This document shows, piece after piece, positions 1 to 6,474 of a DNA stretch of 10,281 nt; position 1 is the first letter of the stretch; each line of letters opens with the position of its first letter. The position numbers and the translations under genes are program-made. The stretch is taken from the NCBI GenBank assembly GCA_021790075.1, contig JAJYIN010000062.1, positions 1-10,281 of the forward strand. Direction: 5' to 3'. The DNA is from Actinomycetes bacterium. Lineage in GTDB: Bacteria > Actinomycetota > Thermoleophilia > BMS3ABIN01. The notes below the pieces were generated by a model. It searched no databases, was not told the origin of the DNA, and saw nothing but the letters and a program-made list of their open reading frames with translations.

Positions 1-141
1 CAGCTCATCATCGGTAAGCTCGGCGATACCCTCGTCCCTGGCCAGCGCCCGGGCCACGTTCTCGTTCCAGGAGTCATAATCCCTCAGGTAACCCCTGCTG
101 TCGACTTCGATCTTCTCGCCCTGATATTCGAGTTGCGGCAT
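1..141 (-). CDS. DsrC/TusE-family sulfur-carrier protein, N-terminal part (cut by window edge)
   Basis: The leftward reading frame starts at the ATG complementary to 139-141 and runs off the left edge, so only 47 residues are seen. An AGGAGG ribosome site (complement of 147-152) lies 5 nt upstream. The fragment reads MPQLEYQGEKIEVDS, then GYLRDYDSWNENVARALA and DEGIAELTDDEL. This matches the start of the DsrC/TusE/DsvC family: a short beta hairpin ending in a D-x-x-G-[FY]-L motif, then W-x-E-x-V-A-x-x-L-A and 'EGI-x-LT'. DsrC proteins carry sulfur or act as trisulfide substrates of dissimilatory sulfite reductase through one or two C-terminal cysteines, which lie outside the window. It therefore cannot be decided whether this is a true DsrC or a related TusE/RspA-like protein. 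It is the second gene of a leftward pair, 26 nt after the 87-aa gene. Confidence 0.8.
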   Translation of the reverse strand, partial: MPQLEYQGEKIEVDSRGYLRDYDSWNENVARALARDEGIAELTDDEL

Positions 142-167
142 GGTCTCCTCCTTTCGCCGCCGCCGGG

Positions 168-431
168 TTAAATCTCGCCCAGCTCATTCTCCAGGTCCTT
201 GATATACTGCTCGACCAGGACGCCCAGATAGAGGCACTGCTGGCCATCCATGCAGGCATCGGCGTCGGCCTTGTCCAGAAACGCGTAGCGGCTGTGCCCG
301 CCTTTCTCGAAGCGGACCACCCAGGCGTTCCTTTCCTCGTCGAATGACAGCCTCAGCGCGATCCTGTACTCCGAGATATCCGGGTACATCTCCAGCAGCT
401 TGTCTTCGAGCGCCACCAGGGTATATCCCAT
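168..431 (-). CDS. Uncharacterised 87-aa protein upstream of dsrC-like gene
   Basis: This 87-aa leftward gene has an AGGAGG site (complement of 437-442) 5 nt before its ATG. It ends with TAA 26 nt before the dsrC-like start, so the two are probably co-transcribed. I do not recognise a named family. The sequence looks like a small soluble alpha/beta protein: an N-terminal helix (LVALEDKLLEMYP), two predicted strands (YRIALRLSFDEE and NAWVVRFEKGGHSRYAFLD), then a helix and a C-terminal helix (LGVLVEQYIKDLENELG). It has two cysteines, C60 and C66, in 'DACMDGQQCLYLG', and no signal peptide or membrane segment. The cysteine pair and the link to a DsrC-like protein suggest a redox or sulfur-related accessory role, but that is inference from context only. 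The good ribosome site and acidic composition support a real gene. Confidence 0.75.
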   Translation of the reverse strand: MGYTLVALEDKLLEMYPDISEYRIALRLSFDEERNAWVVRFEKGGHSRYAFLDKADADACMDGQQCLYLGVLVEQYIKDLENELGEI

Positions 432-456
432 CTCGACCTCCTCGCGGTAATTTGAG

Positions 457-479
457 TCCGGCCGCCAGAGGCGGCCGGA
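457..479 (-). promoter_or_regulatory. Perfect 10-bp hairpin in the leader of the leftward pair
   Basis: TCCGGCCGCC (457-466) and GGCGGCCGGA (470-479) are exact inverted repeats around the 3-nt loop AGA. The element lies about 26 nt upstream of the start codon of the 87-aa gene. A leftward transcript would carry it in the 5' leader, close to the AGGAGG site. Neither strand has a U-run after it, so it does not look like an intrinsic terminator. A role in translation control or as a protein-binding site is possible. Confidence 0.6.
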
Positions 480-647
480 TCAAGGGTAGTAGGCTAATAC
501 ATATCCGTTTTGGTCGATATTTATGCCTCCCGAAAATGGATGTTCTTCCTGAGCAGGGAAAAGAAATTTCAGCTCCTGGCTGGTCCCACGGCGATCCGGA
601 GCCGCAAATAGCTTCCCCAATCTAATATAACGTATGCGGTATTCTTA
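480..647. other. Intergenic stretch without recognised features
   Basis: This AT-richer part of the divergent region contains no ORF with a credible ribosome site or recognisable protein. It must hold the promoter of the leftward pair, but I could not find a convincing -35/-10 pair on that strand. The complement of 622-627 gives TATATT, a possible -10, but no acceptable -35 lies 16-18 nt from it. Confidence 0.5.
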
Positions 648-676
648 TTGACCCTGCCTCGCGGCGATGGTAATAT
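648..676 (+). promoter_or_regulatory. Sigma70/SigA-type promoter of the CODH/ACS operon
   Basis: TTGACC (648-653) is followed by a 17-nt spacer and TAATAT (671-676). The match to TTGACA-N17-TATAAT is close and the spacing is ideal. Transcription would start near 683, giving a leader of about 280 nt before the acsD start at 967. It is the best promoter-like sequence I found in the divergent region and points towards the CODH/ACS genes. Confidence 0.65.
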
Positions 677-687
677 CTCCCATTACC
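669..687. promoter_or_regulatory. Inverted repeat GGTAAT-N7-ATTACC overlapping the -10 (candidate operator)
   Basis: GGTAAT (669-674) and ATTACC (682-687) are exact inverted repeats separated by 7 nt. They span the -10 box and the predicted transcription start, a placement where a dimeric regulator would block RNA polymerase. The same GTAAT/ATTAC half-sites recur at 701-710. Binding by a regulator is inference. Confidence 0.5.
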
Positions 688-700
688 GTACGCTTGTGAC

Positions 701-710
701 GTAATATTAC
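701..710. promoter_or_regulatory. Perfect palindrome GTAATATTAC (second candidate operator)
   Basis: This 10-bp perfect palindrome lies about 20 nt after the predicted transcription start. It uses the same GTAAT/ATTAC half-sites as the inverted repeat over the -10 but with no spacer. The half-sites of the two elements start 31 nt apart, about three helical turns, which would allow cooperative binding on one face of the DNA. Confidence 0.45.
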
Positions 711-718
711 AGGCGTTG

Positions 719-861
719 GCTGCGGCGTTTCGTGGCGCCGCAGCAGCAACGTTTCTGCACGCGGTGCGGAGTTGAGATGTGACCGGCCGGAGGCCCGCCA
801 GGGCCACAGCCGGTCGGCTCTATTAAAGGTCCGGGTCCGCTAGGCCGGACGGGTAGCCCCG
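719..861 (+). promoter_or_regulatory. Strongly structured 5' leader of the CODH/ACS operon (candidate cis-regulatory RNA)
   Basis: Four consecutive helices can be drawn in the RNA. GCTGCGGCG (719-727) pairs with CGCCGCAGC (736-744). GACCGGC (781-787) pairs with GCCGGTC (809-815) and encloses an inner stem GGCCC (792-796)/GGGCC (801-805) with a GCCA loop. GTCCGG (829-834) pairs with CCGGAC (845-850). A short CGGG (850-853)/CCCG (858-861) follows. There is no U-run that would make any of them a classic terminator. I see no cobalamin, THF, SAM or molybdenum-cofactor riboswitch signature. It may be a new regulatory RNA, a protein-binding leader or simply GC-rich secondary structure. Confidence 0.45.
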
Positions 862-952
862 CGGCATGGCGCTCGAACCTTCTATTTTTACGGGATGGGC
901 GGACCCCGCATCACCGAATGCTCTAGGCCGCTTTCTTCCCAAAATCCGGATG

Positions 953-958
953 AAGGAG
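953..958 (+). promoter_or_regulatory. Ribosome binding site deciding the TTG start of acsD
   Basis: AAGGAG ends 8 nt before TTG at 967, an ideal distance. It is too close to the in-frame GTG at 961 (2 nt) and overlaps the GTG at 958. The upstream ATG at 895 has no comparable site, so this sequence is the main argument for the shorter protein. Confidence 0.6.
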
Positions 959-966
959 TGGTGAAC

Positions 967-1926
967 TTGTCGTTCGAAGCGCCATTAGAGACAACCAAGG
1001 GTAATATCCATGAAGTCGAGATCGGGGCCGGCAGGAAGGTAGGCGGCGAGACTACCTTCCCCTTTCATCTCTGGGAGGGCGAGATGCCCAACTCCCCGCT
1101 GATCGCCATGGAGGTTTATGACGAGCCCCAGTCCGGGTGGCCGGAGGCTGTGCGCAAGGTTTACGAAGATGTAATGGACGACCCGGTAGCCTGGGCCAGG
1201 AAGTGCCAGGACGAGTTCGGCGCCGACGCCATCTGCCTGCAGCTGGGGAGCATCGACCCCAACGGCACGGACGCTTCAGCTGACTCTGCCGCCGAGACGG
1301 TGAAAAAAGTCGCAGCGGCGTTGGACATTCCTGTGATCGTCTACGGCACCGGCAGCCCCGACAAGGACGCCGAGGTGCTCAAGAAGATCGCTGAGGCGAC
1401 CAGCGGCGCCGGCAGCCCGATAGGTCCGGTGGACGACTCCAATTTCCGCCTCGTGGGCGCGGCCGCCATGGGTTACAAGAACCCGGTGATCGCCTTCACT
1501 TCCATGGATGTGAACCTGGCCAAACAGCTGAACGTGCTGATGACGCAGCTGGGCGTGCCGGAGGACAAAATCATCGTCGACCCGACCACCGGCGCGTTGG
1601 GTTACGGCCTGGACTATTGCTATTCTATTATGGAGAGGGACCGGCTGGCTGCGCTGGTGCAGAATGACGCCAAGATGCAGATGCCGATCTTCAATAATCT
1701 GGCTCCCGAGACCTGGAAAGCCAAGGAAGCCAAGGTAAGCGAGGAAGAAGAACCCACCTTTGGTGACGTCGAGACCCGGGGCATCCTCTGGGAAGCAGTC
1801 ACCGCCACGACGCTTCTTCTCTGCGGTACCGACATTCTGGTCATGCGCCATCCCCAGGCGGTGACGTTGGTACGGGCGGCTATCGAAGGCCTGCAGGCAC
1901 AATCCAAGGAGAAAGTGGCATCATGA
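967..1926 (+). CDS. acsD: Acetyl-CoA decarbonylase/synthase subunit delta (corrinoid iron-sulfur protein small subunit)
   Basis: This is the small subunit of the corrinoid iron-sulfur protein. With AcsC it carries the methyl group from methyl-tetrahydrofolate to acetyl-CoA synthase in the cytoplasm. The protein is a CdhD/AcsD TIM barrel. Similarity to the Moorella AcsD, as I recall it, starts near 'GNIHEVEIGAG' and continues through FPFHLWEGEMPN, VDPTTGALGYG (from residue 204) and ETRGILWEAVTAT (from 269) to the C-terminal LVMRHPQAV. I chose TTG 967 because AAGGAG lies 8 nt upstream and the resulting 319 aa matches the family length (about 320). An in-frame ATG at 895 would add 24 residues (MGGPRITECSRPL...) that do not resemble the family and lack a ribosome site. 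Its TGA overlaps the cooS ATG in an ATGA, so translation is probably coupled. Confidence 0.9.
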   Translation: MSFEAPLETTKGNIHEVEIGAGRKVGGETTFPFHLWEGEMPNSPLIAMEVYDEPQSGWPEAVRKVYEDVMDDPVAWARKCQDEFGADAICLQLGSIDPNGTDASADSAAETVKKVAAALDIPVIVYGTGSPDKDAEVLKKIAEATSGAGSPIGPVDDSNFRLVGAAAMGYKNPVIAFTSMDVNLAKQLNVLMTQLGVPEDKIIVDPTTGALGYGLDYCYSIMERDRLAALVQNDAKMQMPIFNNLAPETWKAKEAKVSEEEEPTFGDVETRGILWEAVTATTLLLCGTDILVMRHPQAVTLVRAAIEGLQAQSKEKVAS

Positions 1927-3884
1927 GTGATTCCGAAGAGAAAAAGAAAGACAAGACGCCCCGGGCGAAGAGCATCGACCCGGCAGCGCTGGAAATGATC
2001 GACCGGGCCGAGTCCGCCGGCCTCAGCACCGTCTTCTCCCGCGTCGACGAGATGAAGGCATGCCCCATCGGCGCGGCCGGCTCCTGCTGCTCGCTGTGCG
2101 CGATGGGCCCCTGCCGCCTGGTCGGCAAGGGCGCGGAAGAGAAGACCGGCATCTGCGGCGCCACCCATGGCACCATTGGCGCCCGGCTGATGGCCAGAGC
2201 GATCGCCGGCGGCGTGGCGGCCCACTCCGACCATGGCCGTGACATCGCCCGCACCCTGCTGGCGGTGGCTAAGGGCCACGTGCAAGGCTTCACGATCAAG
2301 GACCCCGACAAACTTTACCGGGTGGCGGAGATGATGGACATCGCCACCGAAGGCAAGGAGCTGAACGACGTCGCCGCGGCGGTGGCGCAGCGGGCGCTCG
2401 ACAACTTCAACGGGACCGCCGGCGACGAGCTTACCTATGTTAACCGCGCTCCCGGGAAGCGGCAGGAGATCTGGCGCAAGTACGGCCTCACGCCCCGGGG
2501 CGTCGACCGCGAGGTGGTCGAGAGCATGCACCGCACCCACGTGGGCGTGGACCAGGACGCCGAGCACATCCTGGATCAGGGCATGCGCACCTCACTGGCC
2601 GACGGCTGGGGCGGCGCCATGCTGGCTACTGATCTTTCCGACGTCCTTTTCGGCACGCCGAAGCCCCTGATTTCCCAGGCGAACCTGGGCGTGCTCAAGG
2701 AAGACCAGGTCAACATCATCGTGCACGGGCACGAGCCGACGCTTTCGGAGATGATCGTGGCGGCTTCCCAGGACCCTGAGCTGATCGAATATGCAAAGAG
2801 CAAGGGGGCGGCGGGCATCAACCTGGCGGGCATCTGCTGCACCGCCAACGAGGTGCTGATGCGCCACGGCATCCCGCCGGCGGGCAACTTCCTGCACCAG
2901 GAGCTGGCCATCATCACCGGCGCCGTCGAGGCCATGGTGGTTGACGTTCAGTGCGTCCTGCAGGCGCTGCAGCCGCTGGCGGAGAAGTTCCACACCAAAC
3001 TGATCACCACTTCGCCCAAGGCGAAGATCCCGGGGGCGACCCACGTCGAGTTCGACGAGGAGCACGCCCTGGACACCGCCAAGGAGATCGTCCGGATGGG
3101 GATCGACAACTACGCCAACCGCGGCGGCGATGTCGCCATTCCCCAGTACACCGGCGACCTGGTGGCGGGTTTTTCCCATGAATACATCAACTACATGCTG
3201 GGCGGCAAGTACCGCGCCTCGTTCCGGCCGCTTAACGACAACATCATCAACGGCAGGATTCAGGGCGCCGTCGCCATCGTCGGCTGCAACAACCCGCGGG
3301 TGACGCAGGACGAGGGCATCATCTATCTGGTGCGCGAGCTGATCAAGCGCGACGTGCTGGTCGTGCAGACCGGCTGCGCCGCCCACGCATCCGGCAAGCA
3401 CGGCCTGCTGGTGCCGGAGATGATGGAGATCGCCGGCGACGGGCTCAGGGAGGTCTGCGAGGCCGTCGGCATGCCGCCGGTCCTGCACCTGGGCAGCTGC
3501 GTGGACAACTCCCGCATCATGACCATCCTCTCCCAGGTGGTGGAGGAAGGCGGGCTCGGCGATGACATCTCCGACCTGCCGGTCGCGGGCATCTGCCCCG
3601 AGTACTACTGCGAGAAAGCGCTGGCCATCGGCACCTATGCCGCCGCTTCCGGCGTCTACGTGGTCTTCGGGGTCAGGAACCCCGTGGGCGACTGCACCGA
3701 GGTCGTTGACATCATGTCGGGCGGCTGGGAAGAGAAGGTCGGCGGGCAGCTGGTCTTCGAGCCCGATTACGAGAAGATCCTGGAGATGGTGATGAACCGC
3801 ATCCAGGAGAAGCGCAAGGCGCTCGGCATCCACGAGGAAAAAGAGCGTGTCCTGTTCGACATGGCCGCCAGGCGAGAGCTGTAG
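1923..3884 (+). CDS. cooS: Anaerobic Ni-Fe carbon monoxide dehydrogenase catalytic subunit
   Basis: This enzyme interconverts CO2 and CO at the Ni-4Fe-4S C-cluster and feeds CO to acetyl-CoA synthase (AcsA role). All ligands are visible when aligned from memory to Carboxydothermus CooSII. D-cluster: C47 and C55. B-cluster: C56, C59, C64 and C78. C-cluster: H270 (in VHGHEP), C306 (GICCTANEV), C344 (VVDVQCV), C455 (VGCNNPR), C485 (QTGCAAH) and C526 (LGSCVDNSR). The catalytic lysine equivalent is K565 (YYCEKALAIG). The 653-aa length is normal for the family. AAGGAG (1906-1911) lies 11 nt before the ATG, which overlaps the acsD stop by 4 nt. acsB begins 9 nt after its stop. The genetic context supports an ACS-associated CODH rather than a stand-alone energy-conserving CooS. 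No cooC maturation gene is in the window. Confidence 0.96.
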   Translation: MSDSEEKKKDKTPRAKSIDPAALEMIDRAESAGLSTVFSRVDEMKACPIGAAGSCCSLCAMGPCRLVGKGAEEKTGICGATHGTIGARLMARAIAGGVAAHSDHGRDIARTLLAVAKGHVQGFTIKDPDKLYRVAEMMDIATEGKELNDVAAAVAQRALDNFNGTAGDELTYVNRAPGKRQEIWRKYGLTPRGVDREVVESMHRTHVGVDQDAEHILDQGMRTSLADGWGGAMLATDLSDVLFGTPKPLISQANLGVLKEDQVNIIVHGHEPTLSEMIVAASQDPELIEYAKSKGAAGINLAGICCTANEVLMRHGIPPAGNFLHQELAIITGAVEAMVVDVQCVLQALQPLAEKFHTKLITTSPKAKIPGATHVEFDEEHALDTAKEIVRMGIDNYANRGGDVAIPQYTGDLVAGFSHEYINYMLGGKYRASFRPLNDNIINGRIQGAVAIVGCNNPRVTQDEGIIYLVRELIKRDVLVVQTGCAAHASGKHGLLVPEMMEIAGDGLREVCEAVGMPPVLHLGSCVDNSRIMTILSQVVEEGGLGDDISDLPVAGICPEYYCEKALAIGTYAAASGVYVVFGVRNPVGDCTEVVDIMSGGWEEKVGGQLVFEPDYEKILEMVMNRIQEKRKALGIHEEKERVLFDMAARREL

Positions 3885-3893
3885 GAGGAATGG

Positions 3894-6092
3894 ATGAGTA
3901 AACTAATCGCGACATCAGTAATCGCCGGCGCCCACCAGTTCGTTAGCGAGGCGGAGGAAAAGCTCCAGGAAGCGATCGACACCGTCGGGCCGGAAGCAGA
4001 CATCAACCTGCCCAACACCGGTTATTACCTGCCGGTCATATACGGACTTACCGGCATGCGGGTGGAAAAGGTCAAGGATATGGAGGAGCCGCTCAGGCAT
4101 GCGCGCGAGCTGCTGCCTGAATCACCGGCGGAGCGCCTGTGGACGCCCTACCTGGGAACGGCGCTGGACGCCGGCGTCGCCACGCTTTTCTCCTGCGAGA
4201 TCATTGAATCTCTCCGCTACGTGCTGGAGCCTGGCTTTTACACCGAGACGGACGCCCCTACCGGCGAGAACCTCTGGCTGGGGGCGGCCGATGACGTCAT
4301 CATGCGCGAGCGCGGCATCGAGTTCGTTGACGGCACCGCTCCCGGCTTTGCCGCCATCACCGGCGCGGCCCCGGACGTCGAGACCGCGGTCAAGATCGCC
4401 CAGGAGCTGAAGGAGAAGATGCTTTACGTCTTCATCGCCGGCAAGGATCAGGGCGTCAGCTTCGCCGAGCAGCTGGTGGAGGGCGGCATGGAGCTGGGCT
4501 GGAATACCCGGCTGGTGCCCTTCAGCCCGTATATCTCCGGACATATCTGGTCGCTGGGCTTTGCCACCCGCGCGGCGCTCTCCTTTGGTGGCGTCGAAGC
4601 CGGCGATTACAGAAAAGTGCTCAAGTACAACAAGGAGCGCATTTTCGCCTTCGTGCTGGCGTTTGGCGAGGTGACGGACAAGAAATACGCGGCGGCCGCC
4701 GGGGCCATCTCGTACGGCTTCCCTACGATCGCCACCAGCGACATCCCCCAGATCCTGCCCACCGGCGTCTGCACTTACGAGCATGTGGTCAGCAACGTCG
4801 CCTGCGAGGACATCGTCGCCCGGGCCATCGAGGTGCGTGGACTCAAGGTCGTCATCACCGAGGTGCCGGTGCCGGTCGCTTACGGTCCCGCTTTCGAGGG
4901 CGAGCGCATCCGCAAGGGCGAGTACTGGGTGGAGATGGCCGGTCCCAAGTCGGCCGGCTGCGAGTTCACCGAGATCGCCGAGGATGTGGAAGACGGCAAG
5001 ATCGAGGTGGTGGGCCCCGAGATCGGCGACCTGGAGCAGGGCTCCACGATACCAATCGCCATCCATGTCGAGGTCTCGGGCCGCAAGATGCAGAAGGACT
5101 TTGAGCCGATCCTGGAACGCCAGGGCCACACTTTCTTTAACGAGGCCGAGGGCGTGCTGCACATGGGTCAGCGCGACACCGTCTGGATGCGCATCAGCAA
5201 CCGGGCCAAGGACGCCGGCTTCACCTTCCGGCACCTGGGCGAGATCATCCATGCCCGCTACCACGCCGATTTCGCCGAGGTCGTGGACAAGGTCCAGGTT
5301 ACCATCTATACCAATCAGGAAGATGTCGAACGCATCCTCGAGCGGGCGCGGGTCGCCTATCACGAGCGCGACGAGCGCCTGGGCAGTCTCACCGACGAGA
5401 GCGTCGACACTTTTTATTCGTGTATCCTCTGCCAGAGCTTCGCGCCCACGCACGTCTGCGTGATCACGCCGGAGCGCCCGGGCCTGTGCGGTTCGTACAA
5501 CTGGCTGGACGGCAAGGCCGCCTATGAGATGAACCCCACCGGCGGCAACCAGCCGGTGCCCAAGGGCGAGACCATCGATGAGGAACGTGGCCAATGGTCC
5601 GGCGTCAACGAATACGTCAAGGAGCACTCGCAGGGGCAGGTGGAGGCTTTTAACACCTACTCGATGCTCGAGAACCCGATGACTTCCTGCGGCTGCTTCG
5701 AGGTGATCAGCTGCATCCTGCCGATGTGCAATGGCATCATGACCGTCAACCGCGAGTTCAAGGGTGATACGCCCTCAGGCATGAAGTTCTCGACCCTGGC
5801 CGGCTCCGTCGGCGGGGGCGTGCAGACTCCCGGCTTCCTCGGCCATTCCAAGTTCTACATGGGGTCGCCGAAGTTCATCGCCGCCGACGGCGGCATCAAG
5901 CGGCTGGTGTGGATGCCCAAGGAGCTCAAGGAAGAGATCCGCGACGTGCTCCAGAAGGCCGCCGAACGGGCGGGCGTCCCCGACCTGGTTGACAAGATCT
6001 GCACGGAAGAGGAAGCGACCGAGGAATCGGAAGTGCTCGAGTACCTGACCAAGGTCGGGCACCCGGCGCTGGAGATGGACCCGCTGTTCTAA
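3894..6092 (+). CDS. acsB: Acetyl-CoA synthase, CODH/ACS complex subunit beta
   Basis: This 732-aa enzyme condenses CO, the corrinoid-bound methyl group and CoA into acetyl-CoA at the Ni-Ni-4Fe-4S A-cluster. All A-cluster ligands are present: C510, C513, C522 and C532 (YSCILCQSFAPTHVC, then GLCG) hold the cubane and bridge the proximal Ni, and the C599-G600-C601 motif holds the distal Ni. These sit four residues after the Moorella numbering (506, 509, 518, 528 and 595-597). The N-terminal third is present (PNTGYYLPVIYGLTG, later FGGVEAGDYRK). This is therefore the full-length bacterial AcsB that contacts CODH, not the short archaeal CdhC. AGGAGG (3883-3888) overlaps the cooS stop and lies 5 nt before the ATG. 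The protein ends in GHPALEMDPLF, the usual family C-terminus. A second in-frame TAA follows 9 nt after the first. Confidence 0.96.
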   Translation: MSKLIATSVIAGAHQFVSEAEEKLQEAIDTVGPEADINLPNTGYYLPVIYGLTGMRVEKVKDMEEPLRHARELLPESPAERLWTPYLGTALDAGVATLFSCEIIESLRYVLEPGFYTETDAPTGENLWLGAADDVIMRERGIEFVDGTAPGFAAITGAAPDVETAVKIAQELKEKMLYVFIAGKDQGVSFAEQLVEGGMELGWNTRLVPFSPYISGHIWSLGFATRAALSFGGVEAGDYRKVLKYNKERIFAFVLAFGEVTDKKYAAAAGAISYGFPTIATSDIPQILPTGVCTYEHVVSNVACEDIVARAIEVRGLKVVITEVPVPVAYGPAFEGERIRKGEYWVEMAGPKSAGCEFTEIAEDVEDGKIEVVGPEIGDLEQGSTIPIAIHVEVSGRKMQKDFEPILERQGHTFFNEAEGVLHMGQRDTVWMRISNRAKDAGFTFRHLGEIIHARYHADFAEVVDKVQVTIYTNQEDVERILERARVAYHERDERLGSLTDESVDTFYSCILCQSFAPTHVCVITPERPGLCGSYNWLDGKAAYEMNPTGGNQPVPKGETIDEERGQWSGVNEYVKEHSQGQVEAFNTYSMLENPMTSCGCFEVISCILPMCNGIMTVNREFKGDTPSGMKFSTLAGSVGGGVQTPGFLGHSKFYMGSPKFIAADGGIKRLVWMPKELKEEIRDVLQKAAERAGVPDLVDKICTEEEATEESEVLEYLTKVGHPALEMDPLF

Positions 6093-6127
6093 ACTCGGTA
6101 AACTCGGGGACACCATACTATTTTTTT
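6090..6127. repeat. Tandem 9-nt duplication with double stop, then REP-like fragment and T-run
   Basis: TAAACTCGG occurs twice in direct tandem (6090-6098 and 6099-6107), which gives acsB two in-frame TAA codons. It runs directly into CTCGGGGACACCATACTA and seven Ts (6121-6127). GGGGACACCATACT resembles, from memory, one arm of palindromic repeats often seen next to REP-associated tyrosine transposases. The second arm is absent here. No good hairpin precedes the T-run, so I do not call a terminator. Confidence 0.4.
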
Positions 6128-6168
6128 GCAGGTAGTTTGTACGCGTGGTGCGCGTCAGATGGTTGGCT

Positions 6169-6419
6169 GGAGCGAGACAATTCCCTTGCTCCCTGAGCAG
6201 TTTGGCCGGAGCGGAACGATTCCCTTGCTCCCCCATTCGCGCCAGAGACGGTAGCGAATCGGTTCAAACCGGTTGCGCGCTCAAGAGGGTCGCGCGGGAA
6301 TCATACCGCGCCGGCTGGAATAAGGTCGCGCGGCGGGAACCATCCCGCTCCGTTGTGTTAGGGCGCTGCGGGAATCATCCCGCGCCGGCCGGCGATTCGC
6401 TCGGGAATATTCCCTGAGC
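6169..6419. repeat. Array of about seven hairpin-forming palindromes with a GGGAAT-like core
   Basis: Successive imperfect palindromes have centres 33-46 nt apart. Units 1 (6169-6192) and 2 (6208-6231) have GGAGC/GCTCC arms and share ATTCCCTTGCTCC. Unit 3 (about 6254-6279) is divergent, around GGTTCAAACC. Unit 4 (6292-6311) has GCGCGG/CCGCGC arms. Unit 5 (6333-6348) is GCGGGAACCATCCCGC. Unit 6 (6368-6383) is GCGGGAATCATCCCGC. Unit 7 (6399-6419) has the perfect palindrome GGGAATATTCCC inside GCTC/GAGC arms. CCGGC or GGCCGG often follows. No protein product is credible. Compensating changes in the arms point to conserved structure rather than sequence. The array lies between acsB and acsC in the probable operon mRNA. 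Confidence 0.65.
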
Positions 6420-6428
6420 CTGAGTGAA

Positions 6429-6461
6429 TAGTGTTAAAGACGATTATTAGTGTCAACGACT
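6429..6461. repeat. Direct repeat TAGTGTyAAmGAC upstream of acsC
   Basis: TAGTGTTAAAGACG (6429-6442) and TAGTGTCAACGACT (6448-6461) match at 11 of 14 positions and start 19 nt apart. They lie in a short AT-richer stretch just before the acsC ribosome site. Such paired direct repeats can be activator sites near a secondary promoter, but no convincing rightward -35/-10 pair is visible here. Confidence 0.35.
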
Positions 6462-6474
6462 GAGGATGTTTCGG

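Noticed and set aside
184..483. 99-codon minus-strand frame overlapping the 87-aa gene
   Set aside because: Overlaps in another frame the gene that has an ideally spaced AGGAGG site, and its product is arginine/glycine-rich without recognisable features.
719..890. Cobalamin riboswitch or tRNA in the acsD leader
   Set aside because: I could not find the B12-box, a T-loop GGTTCGA-type motif or an acceptor-stem pairing. Only general stem-loops are supported.
4783..5463. 226-codon plus-strand frame inside acsB
   Set aside because: Serine/arginine/proline-rich out-of-frame translation of acsB, which has all A-cluster residues in its own frame.
4122..5627. 501-codon open frame on the minus strand within acsB
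   Set aside because: It is an antisense shadow of a confidently identified gene, with no ribosome site or family similarity. The same holds for 2592-3833, 1620-2567 and 6358-6969.
6111..6127. Intrinsic terminator after acsB (seven Ts)
   Set aside because: No stable hairpin directly precedes the T-run. Only a weak GGT/ACC pairing is possible, so termination is not supported.
6169..6419. CRISPR array
   Set aside because: The units differ from one another too much, are individually palindromic, have no constant repeat with unique spacers, and no cas genes are nearby.
6440..6456. Minus-strand promoter with a perfect -35 TTGACA (complement of 6451-6456)
   Set aside because: No acceptable -10 lies 16-18 nt away on that strand, and a leftward transcript would only run antisense to acsB.
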